Numbered from the stretch's first letter, positions 1-9,536 are shown. The stretch: 64,000 nucleotides of DNA from Ensifer sesbaniae (GCF_013283665.1 NZ_JABEKU010000003.1:441806-505805), one strand, 5' to 3'. The notes: generated by a model from the sequence alone, not told the origin. Translations and numbers: made by a program.

Positions 1-299
1 ATTAGTGTCAGCACTAATGCTGGTTCTAATGCCAGAACATCGCCTAACTGGCTCGCTCAGCAAAATCCGCTCACCGGACGCTCACCCCGAGTTGAGGGGC
101 TTGGGTCAATGACCGCCTAAGCGGCCCGAAGGGCAGATGGGGGAACCGGTTTTGTCGCTTGCGGCAAAATTGGGGGAACCGCTGTCATTGATGCAAGCCC
201 ATCAACTCGGTACGCTCGGTTTATGTTGAGAGAGAGAGAAAGTACCTCTCCGTATGGCACCGAATTTCGGCCGAAGGCCAATAGATTCAACTCACTGAG
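1..299. other. Left-edge stretch without a recognisable gene
   Basis: I see no convincing coding region here. The window opens with a perfect inverted repeat (7-base arms ATTAGTG/CACTAAT around TCAG, 1-18), which could be an operator or the base of a terminator for a gene outside the window. The rest holds purine-rich simple sequence near 225-241 and no clear promoter. Confidence 0.4.
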
Positions 300-304
300 A
301 GGGG

Positions 305-510
305 AGAAAGAGCGCTGCCCTCTCTCCCCCAACAAGCACTAAACCGGTCTCCCCATGCTTCGGCCGATGGCCTGCAGCACCGGCCGGCTGTGCCGACCGG
401 CCCAATGGGTGGGTGATCCCCCTCCGGTTTAGCGCTTGTCCCCCTCTCTTCCGCTGCTCCGCGCGAACTCGGGGAGCAGGAGCGGGGCTCCTGCCCTCCC
501 TTCCAATTTG
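305..510 (-). repeat. Dispersed intergenic repeat, copy 1 (inverted)
   Basis: This stretch, read on the minus strand, matches two other intergenic stretches in the window (about 39412-39660 and 43858-44125). Shared landmarks are a perfect palindrome with arms GCAGGAGC/GCTCCTGC (here 476-494), a GC-rich run with GAGTTCGCGCGGAGCAGCGG, the phrase GGAGGGGGATCACCC, GGGGAGACCG and GAGAGAGGGCAGCGC. The middle of this copy has diverged. Like the others, it lies directly upstream of a gene, here the small plus-strand gene starting at 553. Confidence 0.7.
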
Positions 511-552
511 GGAGGCCAAGGAGTGACCGTGGAACCTGGGATTGAGGTTGCT

Positions 553-882
553 ATGACGGAAGAGAGCAGGGCGGAAACTACGGTTTCACTTGGTGAGTTG
601 ATGGATCGGCATATCGCCGCGCAACTGGCAACCGCGGACGCCGTTCGTGTGTGGGATGAACGCAGGGCGGCCGGTGAGGTTACGAGCGTCGTCTACGTGA
701 ATGAGCTGCTGGACGTGGCGCGGGCAGAAGAGGCCAGCAAGCTGGCGATCGTCAACTATAGACCGCGCGACGATCGGGAATCGAGGCTGAAGCTGACCTA
801 TATGTCGGCTTACTTGATCGCGACACGGGGCACGTTGATCGCCAGTGAGATGAATTCAATCTTGGAGCAGGGCGGCTACTAA
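553..882 (+). CDS. Small protein of unknown function, paralogue of 48356-48742
   Basis: The product is 109 aa with no signal peptide or membrane segment. I do not recognise the family. A close paralogue is encoded at 48356-48742; the two share SLGEL(M/I)DRHIAAQLA, WDERRA, RESRLK and AYLIATRGTL blocks without gaps, which supports coding and this frame. The frame is open upstream to 436, but the upstream peptide is derived from the dispersed repeat and is not conserved in the paralogue, so ATG 553 is chosen. The gene faces the minus-strand operon ending at 938, with a hairpin (906-932) between them. Confidence 0.7.
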   Translation: MTEESRAETTVSLGELMDRHIAAQLATADAVRVWDERRAAGEVTSVVYVNELLDVARAEEASKLAIVNYRPRDDRESRLKLTYMSAYLIATRGTLIASEMNSILEQGGY

Positions 883-905
883 AGTCGCCCTCATGTGATT
901 TGAGC

Positions 906-932
906 GGAAAGCACGCTTCAAGCGGGCTTTCC
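906..932. terminator. Hairpin between convergent genes
   Basis: Nested inverted repeat: outer arms GGAAAGC/GCTTTCC and inner arms CGCTT/AAGCG. It sits between the stop codons of two convergent genes (882 and 938), so a bidirectional terminator is likely, although there is no long T run on either side. Confidence 0.5.
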
Positions 933-937
933 GTAAG

Positions 938-1360
938 CTAGTTGATTGTTGCGATCCATTCTCCGGATGCCGATTTGGCGAAACTTACAATCCGATCAAT
1001 GGGCTGCGCCTCAGGTGACATTTTGACTGAGGTCATGCAGGCGACGCCAGGGCCTGATCCAGCCTTGTCGCACTGCCCGAGCGCCACGGAAATTTCCGGC
1101 AGATCGTTTCTGTCCCAAACGAGGGGAGACGCCGCGTGAGCTTTGCGGTAGGCTGCGGTTGCTTCGGCCTCCGTCGGCGCCTCGACTGTTGGAATCGGGC
1201 AAAGGGACGGATCAGCGGAGATCGCCGCCACCAATTCTACCTTTGAAAGGGCCTCCACCTTAGGCTCTGAGGTCGCAAGATAGGTGCCGCCGGCTCCGGC
1301 CACGAGGCCGACGCTCGCGGTGATCGCTAAAAGGATGTTCTGGTTCATTGGCTTTCTCAC
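938..1360 (-). CDS. Small exported protein of unknown function
   Basis: A 140-aa protein with an N-terminal hydrophobic segment (about residues 8-28, ILLAITASVGLVAGAGGTYL) that could be a signal peptide or membrane anchor. The remaining periplasmic-type domain has three Cys residues (54, 97 and 108) that could form a disulfide. It is the last gene of a six-gene minus-strand operon (4198 to 938), starting directly after the stop of the preceding gene. I do not recognise the family. Position suggests a role linked to conjugation, but that is inference. Confidence 0.65.
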   Translation of the reverse strand: MRKPMNQNILLAITASVGLVAGAGGTYLATSEPKVEALSKVELVAAISADPSLCPIPTVEAPTEAEATAAYRKAHAASPLVWDRNDLPEISVALGQCDKAGSGPGVACMTSVKMSPEAQPIDRIVSFAKSASGEWIATIN

Positions 1361-1957
1361 TTAGGTTCTGAGGTTGAACCAGAAGCGCTCTTTGGCGCCC
1401 TTGTCGTTTGGAATGTCGAAATACCAGGGATTCGAGCGCCGCGGCCGGGGAGACGTTACCTTCACCTTGCAGCTGTTATATTTGTTGTCTCGATATCCGA
1501 AATCATCATCATTTCTACCGCTGCGAAGGATCTCCAATGTGGTCCGATTCCTGTCGTTGGCCTCTGCATCACCATAGAGGCGGTCATACTCGTCGCCGTC
1601 TTCGCATCTGTCCACGATGCGGACGCACTGGTCATTTTGATCCCGCCTGAAGACAGGGTCATCTCCATTGCCGCTCGAGGCGGGACGAGAGCCGGCAGGG
1701 CATTCCTCGAACTCTTGCCGGCCGGGTTCGCCGGCTTTCGCCTGGTGGCAGATCGGCCAATCGAACCCCGGCTTTGACATTGCGCGGATCAGTTTTTTCA
1801 TTGGCGGAACGCAATATGGGACGCCATGCCAGGAAGGGTTTTGGGAGGCGGCGCAAAGTAGAACCTGGCAGCCCCACTCGGCGTCTTGAGCCTTTGCCCC
1901 TTTAGGGGCGATTGCGATCACAGCAAGACCGGCGGCGGCATAAAGCAGACGTTTCAT
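1361..1957 (-). CDS. Secreted Cys-rich protein of unknown function
   Basis: A 198-aa protein with a clear signal peptide (MKRLLYAAAGLAVIAIAPKGAKAQ) followed by WGCQVLLC, a motif I recall in small secreted proteins of conjugative elements (WGC-x-VLLC). At least eight Cys in the mature part point to disulfides and a periplasmic or surface location. The C-terminal half is rich in Asp and Arg. It overlaps the upstream gene by four bases (ATGA), so it is translationally coupled within the operon. Function unknown; a surface or pilus-assembly accessory role is only a guess from the neighbouring virB operon. Confidence 0.7.
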   Translation of the reverse strand: MKRLLYAAAGLAVIAIAPKGAKAQDAEWGCQVLLCAASQNPSWHGVPYCVPPMKKLIRAMSKPGFDWPICHQAKAGEPGRQEFEECPAGSRPASSGNGDDPVFRRDQNDQCVRIVDRCEDGDEYDRLYGDAEANDRNRTTLEILRSGRNDDDFGYRDNKYNSCKVKVTSPRPRRSNPWYFDIPNDKGAKERFWFNLRT

Positions 1958-2364
1958 GTCAGTTGGTCCTCATTGATGGTTGCGGCTGGAGAAGCCCGAC
2001 CGACGAACAGTTTGTCGATCGGAGCGACATGTTGCACCCGGTCCCCGGCCGCGTAGATGACGGCTGCGATGAGCGCGAAGGCTGAGAACCAGAAGATCCC
2101 GATCCGGAAGAGAAGCGGCTGATTGGGGATGTCCCGGCAAAGCGACGGAAAGGCGAAAAGACCGACCAAGAAGCAGTCGAGCGCTAGATGACGTTGATCG
2201 AGAAAGAGTACAGAGACGATCAGGAGCGCCGCGGCCAACGGTGCATGAACCCACCAGATTTTTTCCGAAACGACGATCAACGCGAACGACAGCGGAATGG
2301 CGAGCAGCAGGCTCGCCAGCGGATCCGTTGCGAACGAGTTCGCAATATGAGCGAAGTCGGGCAA
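1954..2364 (-). CDS. Small integral membrane protein
   Basis: A 136-aa protein with about four hydrophobic segments (approximately residues 16-33, 37-55, 60-77 and 88-108) and a short hydrophilic C-terminus. It lies in the middle of the six-gene operon, adjacent to the nuclease-like gene upstream (no gap) and overlapping the secreted Cys-rich gene downstream by four bases. No family is recognised. VirB3-like and TrbL-like identities do not fit its sequence, and virB3 is present elsewhere in the window. Confidence 0.65.
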   Translation of the reverse strand: MPDFAHIANSFATDPLASLLLAIPLSFALIVVSEKIWWVHAPLAAALLIVSVLFLDQRHLALDCFLVGLFAFPSLCRDIPNQPLLFRIGIFWFSAFALIAAVIYAAGDRVQHVAPIDKLFVGRASPAATINEDQLT

Positions 2365-3060
2365 CTATCGGTCTGTCCTCTTAGGCTTCCTGCGGGCATC
2401 GATGAAGGGAGGTGAAATCTCGCTTTCACGCTCGGCGAGCAGGTTGGCATCGGCGATCGGCTGGCGCTCTGACGTTTTGTCCACCGCCTTGCGTCGCCAT
2501 TCGTTCATGTCGAGAACATAGGTGGCCCACATGCCGTAGCGGCCCGCCATGGCGTGCTGCTGGTAAGCTAGGTACTGGTTGTTATAGAAGTGAGGTGACG
2601 CGACGCGCGCCCAGCCGACGCGTAGCATTTCAACCGCAATGTCACGTCCGACTGATGTGCAACGCGCCTGCGGGATTCCGTCATTGCCATAAGCTACGAC
2701 TGTGCATTCGACCGGCCTGTTGCCTACGGTCCTTTTGAGCCAGGCCTTGGCGAGCGGGCCGCAAGGGACGGGGGAAGGTGCCTTCTGCCGTTCACGGTTC
2801 ACCCATTTCGGATCAAGAGCCCATTGCGGGAGTTCGCATGCGTCGATGTCGACGAGTCGAACGCGCTGCGCATATTGAGGATACCATAGAGTTCGGCCAT
2901 TGATGGCCACAACCCGCCCCTTGTAGATCGGATATACCGGAGCATCGGACCAATCATGCTGCTGCCCGATCGTCCCGGCTGGATTCTTGACCAGATCGGC
3001 GGCCGTAGCGGGTTGGACGATCGCAGCAAGAACCGCGGCTGCGGACAGGTGTCGCTTCAT
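2365..3060 (-). CDS. Secreted staphylococcal-nuclease-like protein 1
   Basis: A 231-aa protein with a signal peptide (cleavage likely after residues 19-21, ATAA). The mature part resembles the SNase/thermonuclease (TNase) OB fold: VRLVDIDACELPQ, a CGPLAKAWLKRTVGN helix, CTVVAYGNDGIPQARCTSVGRDIAVEMLRVGWA and a terminal GRYGMWATYVLDMNEW. SNase enzymes hydrolyse DNA and RNA with Ca2+. Here the usual catalytic Arg/Asp/Glu set is not clearly complete, so nuclease activity is uncertain. It overlaps the next nuclease-like gene by four bases. The highly basic tail after residue 190 is distinctive. Confidence 0.7.
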   Translation of the reverse strand: MKRHLSAAAVLAAIVQPATAADLVKNPAGTIGQQHDWSDAPVYPIYKGRVVAINGRTLWYPQYAQRVRLVDIDACELPQWALDPKWVNRERQKAPSPVPCGPLAKAWLKRTVGNRPVECTVVAYGNDGIPQARCTSVGRDIAVEMLRVGWARVASPHFYNNQYLAYQQHAMAGRYGMWATYVLDMNEWRRKAVDKTSERQPIADANLLAERESEISPPFIDARRKPKRTDR

Positions 3061-3593
3061 TGGTTTGCCTTCTTGTTTCGTGCATTCACCTCACGGCTCA
3101 AGAGAATGGCCGGGTGCTGAACGTCTTCGAACTGCCAGAGGCCGGCCCGCTTATCGCGAGCAAGTTGTTCAGCCACGGCATAGGGGACGTGATATGGCAG
3201 GCCCTCACCATTGAGGGCCGCAAAGGCGTACCCGCTGGTGATCAGGACGTTCGCCAGGTCGAGCCGTTGTTTTTCGACGGTGGCGTAGCAGACGACGTAG
3301 GCGGTATCGTCCTTCTTCGCCACAGGTGCGCAAACGGGTTTGGTGTCCTTGATATAGGCCGCGAGCACGGCAAGGGACGCCTCGCCGCAATCGCGTTTCT
3401 GCCCGTGCTTGTCGGTATAAGAGGTACCCCGCAAACACGACTGAACGCCGTAGAGCCGGAAGCGCTTACCCTCCGAAATCCACGTATCACCGGTCTCCAG
3501 TGTGACGCCGGGTAATAGATCGAAATATCCGGTCGGCGCGGCTGCGGCGGCTGATGGCAGAAGAGCCGAAAGAAGGAAAAGAGCCTTTCTCAT
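3057..3593 (-). CDS. Secreted staphylococcal-nuclease-like protein 2
   Basis: A 178-aa protein with a signal peptide ending AAAAA (about residue 19). The mature domain follows the SNase pattern: WISEGKRFRLYGVQSC near residue 40, CGEASLAVLAAYI, CYATVEKQRLDLANVLITSGYAFAAL, then ARDKRAGLWQFE near the end (the usual R-x-x-x-x-G-L/M-W signature). The catalytic acidic residues are poorly conserved. It is coupled by four-base overlaps to the genes on both sides, so three SNase-like proteins are made from one transcript. Confidence 0.7.
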   Translation of the reverse strand: MRKALFLLSALLPSAAAAAPTGYFDLLPGVTLETGDTWISEGKRFRLYGVQSCLRGTSYTDKHGQKRDCGEASLAVLAAYIKDTKPVCAPVAKKDDTAYVVCYATVEKQRLDLANVLITSGYAFAALNGEGLPYHVPYAVAEQLARDKRAGLWQFEDVQHPAILLSREVNARNKKANQ

Positions 3594-4198
3594 TGGCCCT
3601 TAACCCTCGGATCAGCCCACATTCCGAAAGAGCCCTTCTGGCCAATCTCCTCGGCCTTGGTGAGGTCGGGGCGGACAGGGGTTCCGTCTGGCTTCTTGGC
3701 AAGGCGGAGTGCGCCGAGCGATAGAAGCTGCTCCTCAAACATATCGACGGAATCGAGACTGCCCGGAAAATTGTAGTAGCCGTAACAAGTCGCGTTCTGA
3801 ACCGGCGCACCTTGCTCGCTCACGAAGGCACGGCAAAAGACGACCTTCGGGTTCTGCAGCATGATTTGAAGCTGTTGCTGCGCAAAGTCGGTGCAGGTCC
3901 CGGCGAAGTCTTCACTGCGATTGACCATCTCGCCTTTGCAAGGCTCGAGCCCGTAAAGGTGCAGCGTCGTTTTCTCGTCAACGCGGAAGTCGGTCGGCGA
4001 CACGGCCCTGAAGCCGGCCGTTGTTGCATAGCCTTTGCGGTCGGCGACTTTGCCGCCCCCGTCATAGTACTCGATCACCAGCACGGTCTTTCCCGGTGCT
4101 GCCAGGGATTTGATGTAGTCCGTATTGATGTCCGTAGCGGACAAGGCGGGTGTTGCCATAACACAACCTGTGAGTGCAGCAATGATGATCCGTTTCAT
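3590..4198 (-). CDS. Secreted staphylococcal-nuclease-like protein 3
   Basis: A 202-aa protein with a signal peptide (MKRIIIAALTGCVMATPALSA). The mature part has an SNase-like outline: VDEKTTLHLYGLEPC, CTDFAQQQLQIML, VVFCRAF, NATCYGYY, VDMFEEQLLSLGALRLA and a terminal GSFGMWADPRVKG. Catalytic residues are not obvious. It is the first gene of the minus-strand operon and diverges from virB1. The start ATG is preceded by AAGGGCTAG, a ribosome-binding-site phrase also used before virB8, the DUF3846 gene and dprA in this window. Confidence 0.7.
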   Translation of the reverse strand: MKRIIIAALTGCVMATPALSATDINTDYIKSLAAPGKTVLVIEYYDGGGKVADRKGYATTAGFRAVSPTDFRVDEKTTLHLYGLEPCKGEMVNRSEDFAGTCTDFAQQQLQIMLQNPKVVFCRAFVSEQGAPVQNATCYGYYNFPGSLDSVDMFEEQLLSLGALRLAKKPDGTPVRPDLTKAEEIGQKGSFGMWADPRVKGQ

Positions 4199-4357
4199 TT
4201 TCTAGCCCTTACCCATATTGCTTCCGTCTATTCCCCCGCGAAAAGGGGTTTAAGTGTGCAGCAAAAAAGTGTATCGCTGAACCAAATCGATGTCACGAGT
4301 TCACCAACTTAATCAGTTTTCGTGTCAATCACAACACCGCAAGTTTGGCGGGGACCG
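4199..4357. promoter_or_regulatory. Divergent control region between nuclease-like operon and virB operon
   Basis: About 160 bases separate the two divergent start codons. Both promoters should lie here. I see no convincing sigma-70 hexamer pair and no strong palindrome, so the regulator of virB expression cannot be named from this sequence. Confidence 0.5.
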
Positions 4358-5317
4358 ATGGAAAAAAGGGCTAGAATTGCAGGCAGTTCGGGCAAGACCG
4401 TATTGGCGGGGACGGCCCTTTTGACCGTGATCCTGGGCGGGATTTGTCACGCCCAAGACGGTCATAAAAATGGAAATATCATAGTCAATAAAAGCACTTG
4501 GCAGGGACGCAGTAAATCTGAGCTTGCAAGGAACTTTGAGGAACGGTGGCATGGCTCCGAAAAGGAGTTCGTCCTTGGCACCAATGGCGTCGTAAAGCAG
4601 ACGGACAGCGCAGACGAAAACCACCAAGAATTTGGGGGTTCGAATCAATTTGATGCAGCTTTGGGCTATTCCGCTGCTGCCATTGATGCAGCGCACGATA
4701 CTGATAAAGCGCAACTTCCGACGGGCTCAATAACGCAAATTGGCGCAAATCGACAGGCTAGAAGCAGCGCCAATGAAGTGCATGAATGTGGCCCGTCTCC
4801 GCTCAACGCCGAAGAAATTAAGTCTATGGTTGTGCAGACGGCGCGGAAGTACAGCGTCGATGAAGTCTTCGCGACGGCCATCGCCTGGGCCGAAAGCGGC
4901 TTTGATCAAAGCCGCAACTCTCCCAAGGGTGCGCGCGGGCCAATGCAGCTCATGCCGGCTACGGCCGCACGTTTTGGCGTCAAGGATGTCTGTGATCCGG
5001 CGCAGAACATTGAGGGCGGCGTGAAGTACCTGCGGGTGCTTCTGGACGAGTTTCAAAACCCCCTCCTTGTCGCGGCCGCCTACAACAGCGGCGAACAGCG
5101 GATCTACGAACACGGCGGCATCCCGCCCTTCGAGGAAACGCTCGGATACGTCGCCAAGGTCGTGAACTATCAGCTCGGCATGCCTATGCCGGCGGCACGA
5201 AGCAAATCGAGAAAGGCCGCTGACCAAGCGGTCTCGGATGCGAGTGACAGCGGGGACGCTGGTGTCATCGCTGTGAAAAAAACCGGCGCGTTTGTCGGCG
5301 GTGTGATGCACTTTTGA
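4358..5317 (+). CDS. virB1: VirB1-like lytic transglycosylase
   Basis: This is a periplasmic lytic transglycosylase that opens peptidoglycan for T4SS assembly. The 319-aa product has an N-terminal signal segment (VLAGTALLTVILGGICHAQ), a variable linker, then an SLT domain (about residues 140-270) with the catalytic Glu179 in AWAESGF, the GPMQLMP motif and AAYNSGE. The frame is open from a GTG at 4322; ATG 4358 is preferred because it follows GGGGA and removes a non-signal extension. It is the first gene of the plus-strand virB operon; virB2 follows after 11 bases. Confidence 0.85.
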   Translation: MEKRARIAGSSGKTVLAGTALLTVILGGICHAQDGHKNGNIIVNKSTWQGRSKSELARNFEERWHGSEKEFVLGTNGVVKQTDSADENHQEFGGSNQFDAALGYSAAAIDAAHDTDKAQLPTGSITQIGANRQARSSANEVHECGPSPLNAEEIKSMVVQTARKYSVDEVFATAIAWAESGFDQSRNSPKGARGPMQLMPATAARFGVKDVCDPAQNIEGGVKYLRVLLDEFQNPLLVAAAYNSGEQRIYEHGGIPPFEETLGYVAKVVNYQLGMPMPAARSKSRKAADQAVSDASDSGDAGVIAVKKTGAFVGGVMHF

Positions 5318-5328
5318 AGGAGAGAAGT

Positions 5329-5676
5329 ATGCAGATTTCGATGCAAACGGGGAAGTCTCAGGCTGTAAAGTTTGCGGCCCTGTTCGGTCTCGTGGCCGCT
5401 ATCCAGGTTGTTGGCGCGGACGTCGCCTTTGCTCAGGCTACCGGAGGAGGCGCCTTTGCGCCGCTTCAAACCGCTGTCCAAATGATCGTCGATTTCATCA
5501 CCGGCCCCTTCGGCCGCCTGATGGCGATCATTGCCGTCATCGGCCTTGGCTTTCTCGCCTTCGCCGGCCGCCTTTCGTGGTTCACGGCGGGCGCGGTGGT
5601 GATCGGCATTGGCCTTGTGTTCGGTGCGCCGGCGATCGTTGACCAGATGATTTCGTCTGTCGGCGGCGGCAACTGA
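5329..5676 (+). CDS. virB2: VirB2-type pilin (TrbC/VirB2 family)
   Basis: Major T-pilus/conjugative pilus subunit. The 115-aa prepilin has a long signal peptide ending AFAQ, then two hydrophobic helices (roughly 55-78 and 82-100) separated by a short Arg-containing loop (AGRLSW), as in VirB2. ATG 5329 is chosen over the upstream TTG because AAGGAGAG lies at the right distance. Cyclisation as in TrbC cannot be judged from sequence alone. Confidence 0.88.
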   Translation: MQISMQTGKSQAVKFAALFGLVAAIQVVGADVAFAQATGGGAFAPLQTAVQMIVDFITGPFGRLMAIIAVIGLGFLAFAGRLSWFTAGAVVIGIGLVFGAPAIVDQMISSVGGGN

Positions 5677-5678
5677 TC

Positions 5679-5978
5679 ATGAGCGAATTTCAGGACGAAA
5701 AGCCATCTCTGACGCCGCTGGTGATCGGGTTAACCCGGTCCCCAACACTTTGGGGTGTGCCGTACATGGCGGTGGTGCTGATCGTCGGCATCACCATTAT
5801 TGGTTGGCTGGCAACGAACCATCTTCTGGCGCTGCTCATCGCGCCGGTCGCCTACCTTGTCCTGTTCTCGCTCTGCACCTGGGACAACAAGATCCTCGAC
5901 GTGCTGCAGGTGACGTCTCGCAAGACGCCGCGCACTCCCAACAAGCGCTTTTGGGGCACCAACTCTTACGGACCGTAA
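5679..5978 (+). CDS. virB3: VirB3-like T4SS inner-membrane protein
   Basis: A 99-aa protein with the VirB3 pattern: hydrophilic N-terminus, LTRSPTLWGVPY motif, two transmembrane segments (about 29-48 and 50-67), and a short cytoplasmic tail. VirB3 associates with the VirB4 ATPase and contributes to pilus biogenesis. It starts two bases after the virB2 stop and is followed two bases later by virB4. Confidence 0.88.
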   Translation: MSEFQDEKPSLTPLVIGLTRSPTLWGVPYMAVVLIVGITIIGWLATNHLLALLIAPVAYLVLFSLCTWDNKILDVLQVTSRKTPRTPNKRFWGTNSYGP

Positions 5979-5980
5979 CC

Positions 5981-8440
5981 ATGCTGAAAGTCGTCAAAGA
6001 AGAGCTTGGGTTTGGCCGGGTCGCTGGAAATGAGCGGCCCATGTCGACTCATATCCCGTATCTGCGCCACGTCTCGGATACCGTCATCGGGCTGGAGAAC
6101 GGCTCACTCTTGAGCGTCATCAAACTGGACGGCCTGTTCTTCCAGACGCAGGACCAGGCTGAGCTCAACATGCGCTCGGTCGTGCAAAATACGATGATAC
6201 GAGCACTGGGGTCCAGCCGCTATTCACTTTGGTCTACCGTAATCCGCCGAGAGGTCGAGACGGAAATCGGCGGCGCGTATGATGAATCATTTTGCGACCT
6301 TTTGAACAAGCGCTACATGGAGCAACTGCGCCATAAGCGCATGTTCACGAACGAAATTTACCTGACTATCGTGCGCTCCGGCATGCGGGGCGCACTTGGC
6401 GTCGGCGACACGCTGAAAAGGATCTTCGACAAGGCAAACAAGGACGCTCGGGTCCAGCAAACGCGCGAAGATGTCACGGAGCTCGAAGAGCTGATCGGCA
6501 ACATAGTGCGCGATCTGCACAAGTATGGAGCCCGGGCGCTCGGCATTACCTATCGTCGCAGGAACGACGACGAGGCCAAGATTGAAGGGCAGGAGGAGAA
6601 GGAAAGGGGCGACCCCTATTCCGAGCCCTGCGAATTCTTCAATACGATTCTGACATGCGGCGTGCCGCGCAAAATGCGTCTGCCACGCATGGGAATCCGC
6701 AATTACGTCGGCACGTCGCGACTGCATTTCAGCAAGCGGACCATGCAGGCCCAAGCAGCGGTCGACGAAGACAGCCGTTATGGGGCGCTGTTATCGATCA
6801 AAGAATATCCGCCCTTTACCGGCCCAGGCATGCTCGATGGCCTGTTGCAGGTGAACCACGAATTCATCCTGACGCAATCCTTCACGATCGCCGACAAACC
6901 AATTGCGCAAGAGCGCATCAGCCGTCTCCAGCGGCAAATCCGGGCATCGGACGAATCCGGCAGTTCGGTCGAGCAGGATATCGACTTTGCGCTCAATAGC
7001 CTGATGAACCAGGAAGCCGTATTCGGCTTCCACCATCTTTCGCTTTTGTGCCTCTCTCGCGATCTGCAGGGCATAAGCCGCACGGTTTCCGAACTCGGCG
7101 CCTGCCTTACCGACATGAACATCAACTGGCTTCGTGAGGATCTGAATCTCGAAGCCGCGTTTTGGGCGCAGCTCCCCGGCAACCACAGCTACATTGCTCG
7201 CAAGGCGATGCTTTCGAGCGCGAATTTCACCGGCCTCTCCTCGATGCACAATTTCGCGACAGGACAGGCGGATCGCACCCATTGGGGACTGCCGATCACG
7301 ATACTCGAAACCACGTCGCAAACGCCGTACTGGTTTAACTTCCATCGCCGCGACATCGGCCACTTCCTCGTCACCGGCCCGACGGGTTCTGGTAAGACGG
7401 TCGCATTGACGTTCCTGCTGGCGCAGGCGATGCGCGTTTCTCCAACGCCGAAGGCCGTATTCTTCGACAAGGATCGCGGCGCGGAGATCTTTGTAAGGGC
7501 GATCGGCGGCTCCTATGAGGTGCTGTCGCCGGGGACGCCAACCGGCTTCAACCCGCTTCAGCTCGATAACACCGGCCCCAATCGTGAATTTTTGCTGCGC
7601 CTTCTGAAAGCAATGCTGCGCTCCGGCGATCGCAGCGACTTCACCCAGGAAGACGAGGACACGCTTGAAAGGGCGATCGTCCGTCTGATGCAGGAACCTG
7701 CGGCGGAGCGCAATTTGCCAAATCTCGCCGGCCTGCTGGTGGGTCGGTCACGGGCAGACGCCAATGACCTTCACGCTCGCCTTCGCCCTTGGATTGATGG
7801 CGAAAAGGCGTGGCTTTTCAATGCACAGCATGACGTCCTCTCCTTCTCAGGCCGCAGCGTCTTCGGATTCGACATGACGAACATTCTCGGTAACGAGGAT
7901 CTTCGCACGCCGGCGCTGATGTACCTCTATCACCGCCTGGACGAGCTGCTGGACGGCGACCCGGTCATGTTCTTCATGGACGAGGGCTGGCAGCTCCTAA
8001 TGGACGAGACCTTTTCGGCCTTCATCGTCGACAAAATGAAGACCATCCGTAAGCTCAACGGTATTGTCGGTTTCGGCACTCAGTCCGCCGCGGATATAGC
8101 CAAGGCAAAAGCCTCGCATACGCTCATCGAGCAATCGGCGACCAATATTCATTTCCCGAACCCTCGGGCCGACGAAGACAGCTATATCAAGCGTTTCGGC
8201 CTGACGGTGAAGGAATTCAACTTCATCAAGAACACCCCGCCCGAAAAGCGAACTTTCCTGATCAAGCACGGCAATGACTCGGTCATCGCCCGGCTCGATC
8301 TCTCCACCATGCCCGATCTCGTGAAAGTGCTTTCCGGGCGCAAGGAGACAGTCGAGGAATGCGCGGCGCTTCGGGAAAAATATGGCGACGAGCCCGAAAA
8401 CTGGCTGTCTGAATTTTGCGGATGGGAGAAAGCCGAATGA
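5981..8440 (+). CDS. virB4: VirB4-family T4SS ATPase
   Basis: This 819-aa ATPase powers pilus assembly and substrate transfer at the inner membrane. Walker A is GPTGSGKT at residues 466-473 and Walker B is VMFFMDE at 662-668; the CagE/TrbE N-terminal domain precedes them. Length is close to Agrobacterium VirB4. The frame is open from 5750 inside virB3, but ATG 5981, right after the virB3 stop, starts the conserved N-terminus. The stop overlaps the start of the next gene (ATGA at 8437-8440). Confidence 0.93.
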   Translation: MLKVVKEELGFGRVAGNERPMSTHIPYLRHVSDTVIGLENGSLLSVIKLDGLFFQTQDQAELNMRSVVQNTMIRALGSSRYSLWSTVIRREVETEIGGAYDESFCDLLNKRYMEQLRHKRMFTNEIYLTIVRSGMRGALGVGDTLKRIFDKANKDARVQQTREDVTELEELIGNIVRDLHKYGARALGITYRRRNDDEAKIEGQEEKERGDPYSEPCEFFNTILTCGVPRKMRLPRMGIRNYVGTSRLHFSKRTMQAQAAVDEDSRYGALLSIKEYPPFTGPGMLDGLLQVNHEFILTQSFTIADKPIAQERISRLQRQIRASDESGSSVEQDIDFALNSLMNQEAVFGFHHLSLLCLSRDLQGISRTVSELGACLTDMNINWLREDLNLEAAFWAQLPGNHSYIARKAMLSSANFTGLSSMHNFATGQADRTHWGLPITILETTSQTPYWFNFHRRDIGHFLVTGPTGSGKTVALTFLLAQAMRVSPTPKAVFFDKDRGAEIFVRAIGGSYEVLSPGTPTGFNPLQLDNTGPNREFLLRLLKAMLRSGDRSDFTQEDEDTLERAIVRLMQEPAAERNLPNLAGLLVGRSRADANDLHARLRPWIDGEKAWLFNAQHDVLSFSGRSVFGFDMTNILGNEDLRTPALMYLYHRLDELLDGDPVMFFMDEGWQLLMDETFSAFIVDKMKTIRKLNGIVGFGTQSAADIAKAKASHTLIEQSATNIHFPNPRADEDSYIKRFGLTVKEFNFIKNTPPEKRTFLIKHGNDSVIARLDLSTMPDLVKVLSGRKETVEECAALREKYGDEPENWLSEFCGWEKAE

Positions 8441-9525
8441 GGAAAAGTCCTGCATTAGGGGTTATCTCTGCGCTGTGGCTCGGTGTTTCCGGACCGGCAC
8501 TCTCTCAGGTGCCGGTGATCGACGGGAAGGTGCTCGAGACCGACACGAAACGCGACGCGACAACCACCGAAATCGAGAAGACGGATAGCGACCGCCATAC
8601 GGTCAGCAAAAGCGTCACGTGCTCGATGTATCGTCCCGGGCGAGGCGGCGATGCAGCCTCAGCAGCGACGGCCAATCCGGAAATTGCCGGCCTGGTCAAG
8701 CGCGTAGCTCAGGAGGAAGGCGTCGATGAAAAACTCTTCATGGCGCTCGTCTACCAGGAAAGCCGCTTCAATCCGTGCGCGAAGTCGCCGGTCGGTGCGA
8801 TCGGGCTCTCTCAGCTCATGCCGGGTACGGCAAAAGACCTCGGCGTCGATCCCCACAATGTCGAAGACAACCTTCGGGGCGGCGCACGCTATCTGAAGCA
8901 ACAGCTTCGCCGGTTCAACGGCAACACCAATCTGGCACTGGCCGCCTACAACGCGGGACCTGGAAACGTCCAGAAGTATGGCGGGATTCCTCCCTTCAAA
9001 GAGACGCAAGGGTATGTGGCGAACATCACCCAAAAGTGGCTCCCGGCCTTCGGCGGTTCCGACGTTGCAAACATCCCGGTGAATTATGGCGGTGGATCGA
9101 CGGCCTTTACCGGTATGCGGGATTCCACCATCAACTCCATGGCGACGTCTCAGGCGATTGGGGAAGGAAGCGGCAACGTAGCGTCCTGGATGCAGCAGTT
9201 GGGCGCAATGTCCAGCGGCACGATCCAGGATAGTTGGGATCACAATTCCGGTGCCCGCAATGCCAATCTCGAAATGATGAACCAGGTCATCCGCCTCGGC
9301 ACGACGATGGCGGACCTTATGAACTCGCGTAACGCGGTTGATCTCAGCGGCTTGTCCGGATCGTCGCGCACGAGCGATTTCGAGAGAAATGGCGACAAGG
9401 GCGATCGTGAAACGACTGGTGTTTGCGATGCCCGGCAGGGGCTCGAATGGAGCCCGACTGAGAAAGCTTGCGTCCAAAAGCGGGAACGTGAGGACAACGT
9501 AAAACTGATGTTGAACGCTCAATGA
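8437..9525 (+). CDS. Second lytic transglycosylase with VirB5-like N-terminus
   Basis: A 362-aa exported protein with a signal peptide, a mature N-terminus [11 protein letters not shown], then an SLT domain (about 85-205) with catalytic Glu108 in VYQESRF, GLSQLMP and [11 protein letters not shown], and a long C-terminal region (206-362) with a helical segment near [10 protein letters not shown]. The N-terminus matches the mature start of the next gene, virB5 (QVPVIDGANLE), so it looks like a hybrid of a transglycosylase and a VirB5-like part. It is the second transglycosylase of the operon, besides virB1, and is coupled to virB4 by an ATGA overlap. Confidence 0.85.
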   Translation: MRKSPALGVISALWLGVSGPALSQVPVIDGKVLETDTKRDATTTEIEKTDSDRHTVSKSVTCSMYRPGRGGDAASAATANPEIAGLVKRVAQEEGVDEKLFMALVYQESRFNPCAKSPVGAIGLSQLMPGTAKDLGVDPHNVEDNLRGGARYLKQQLRRFNGNTNLALAAYNAGPGNVQKYGGIPPFKETQGYVANITQKWLPAFGGSDVANIPVNYGGGSTAFTGMRDSTINSMATSQAIGEGSGNVASWMQQLGAMSSGTIQDSWDHNSGARNANLEMMNQVIRLGTTMADLMNSRNAVDLSGLSGSSRTSDFERNGDKGDRETTGVCDARQGLEWSPTEKACVQKREREDNVKLMLNAQ

Positions 9526-9536
9526 GGAGAACTGCC

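Noticed and set aside
5750-5980. N-terminal extension of VirB4 overlapping virB3
   Set aside because: The frame is open, but its peptide is Arg/His-rich and unrelated to VirB4, and ATG 5981 directly follows the virB3 stop.
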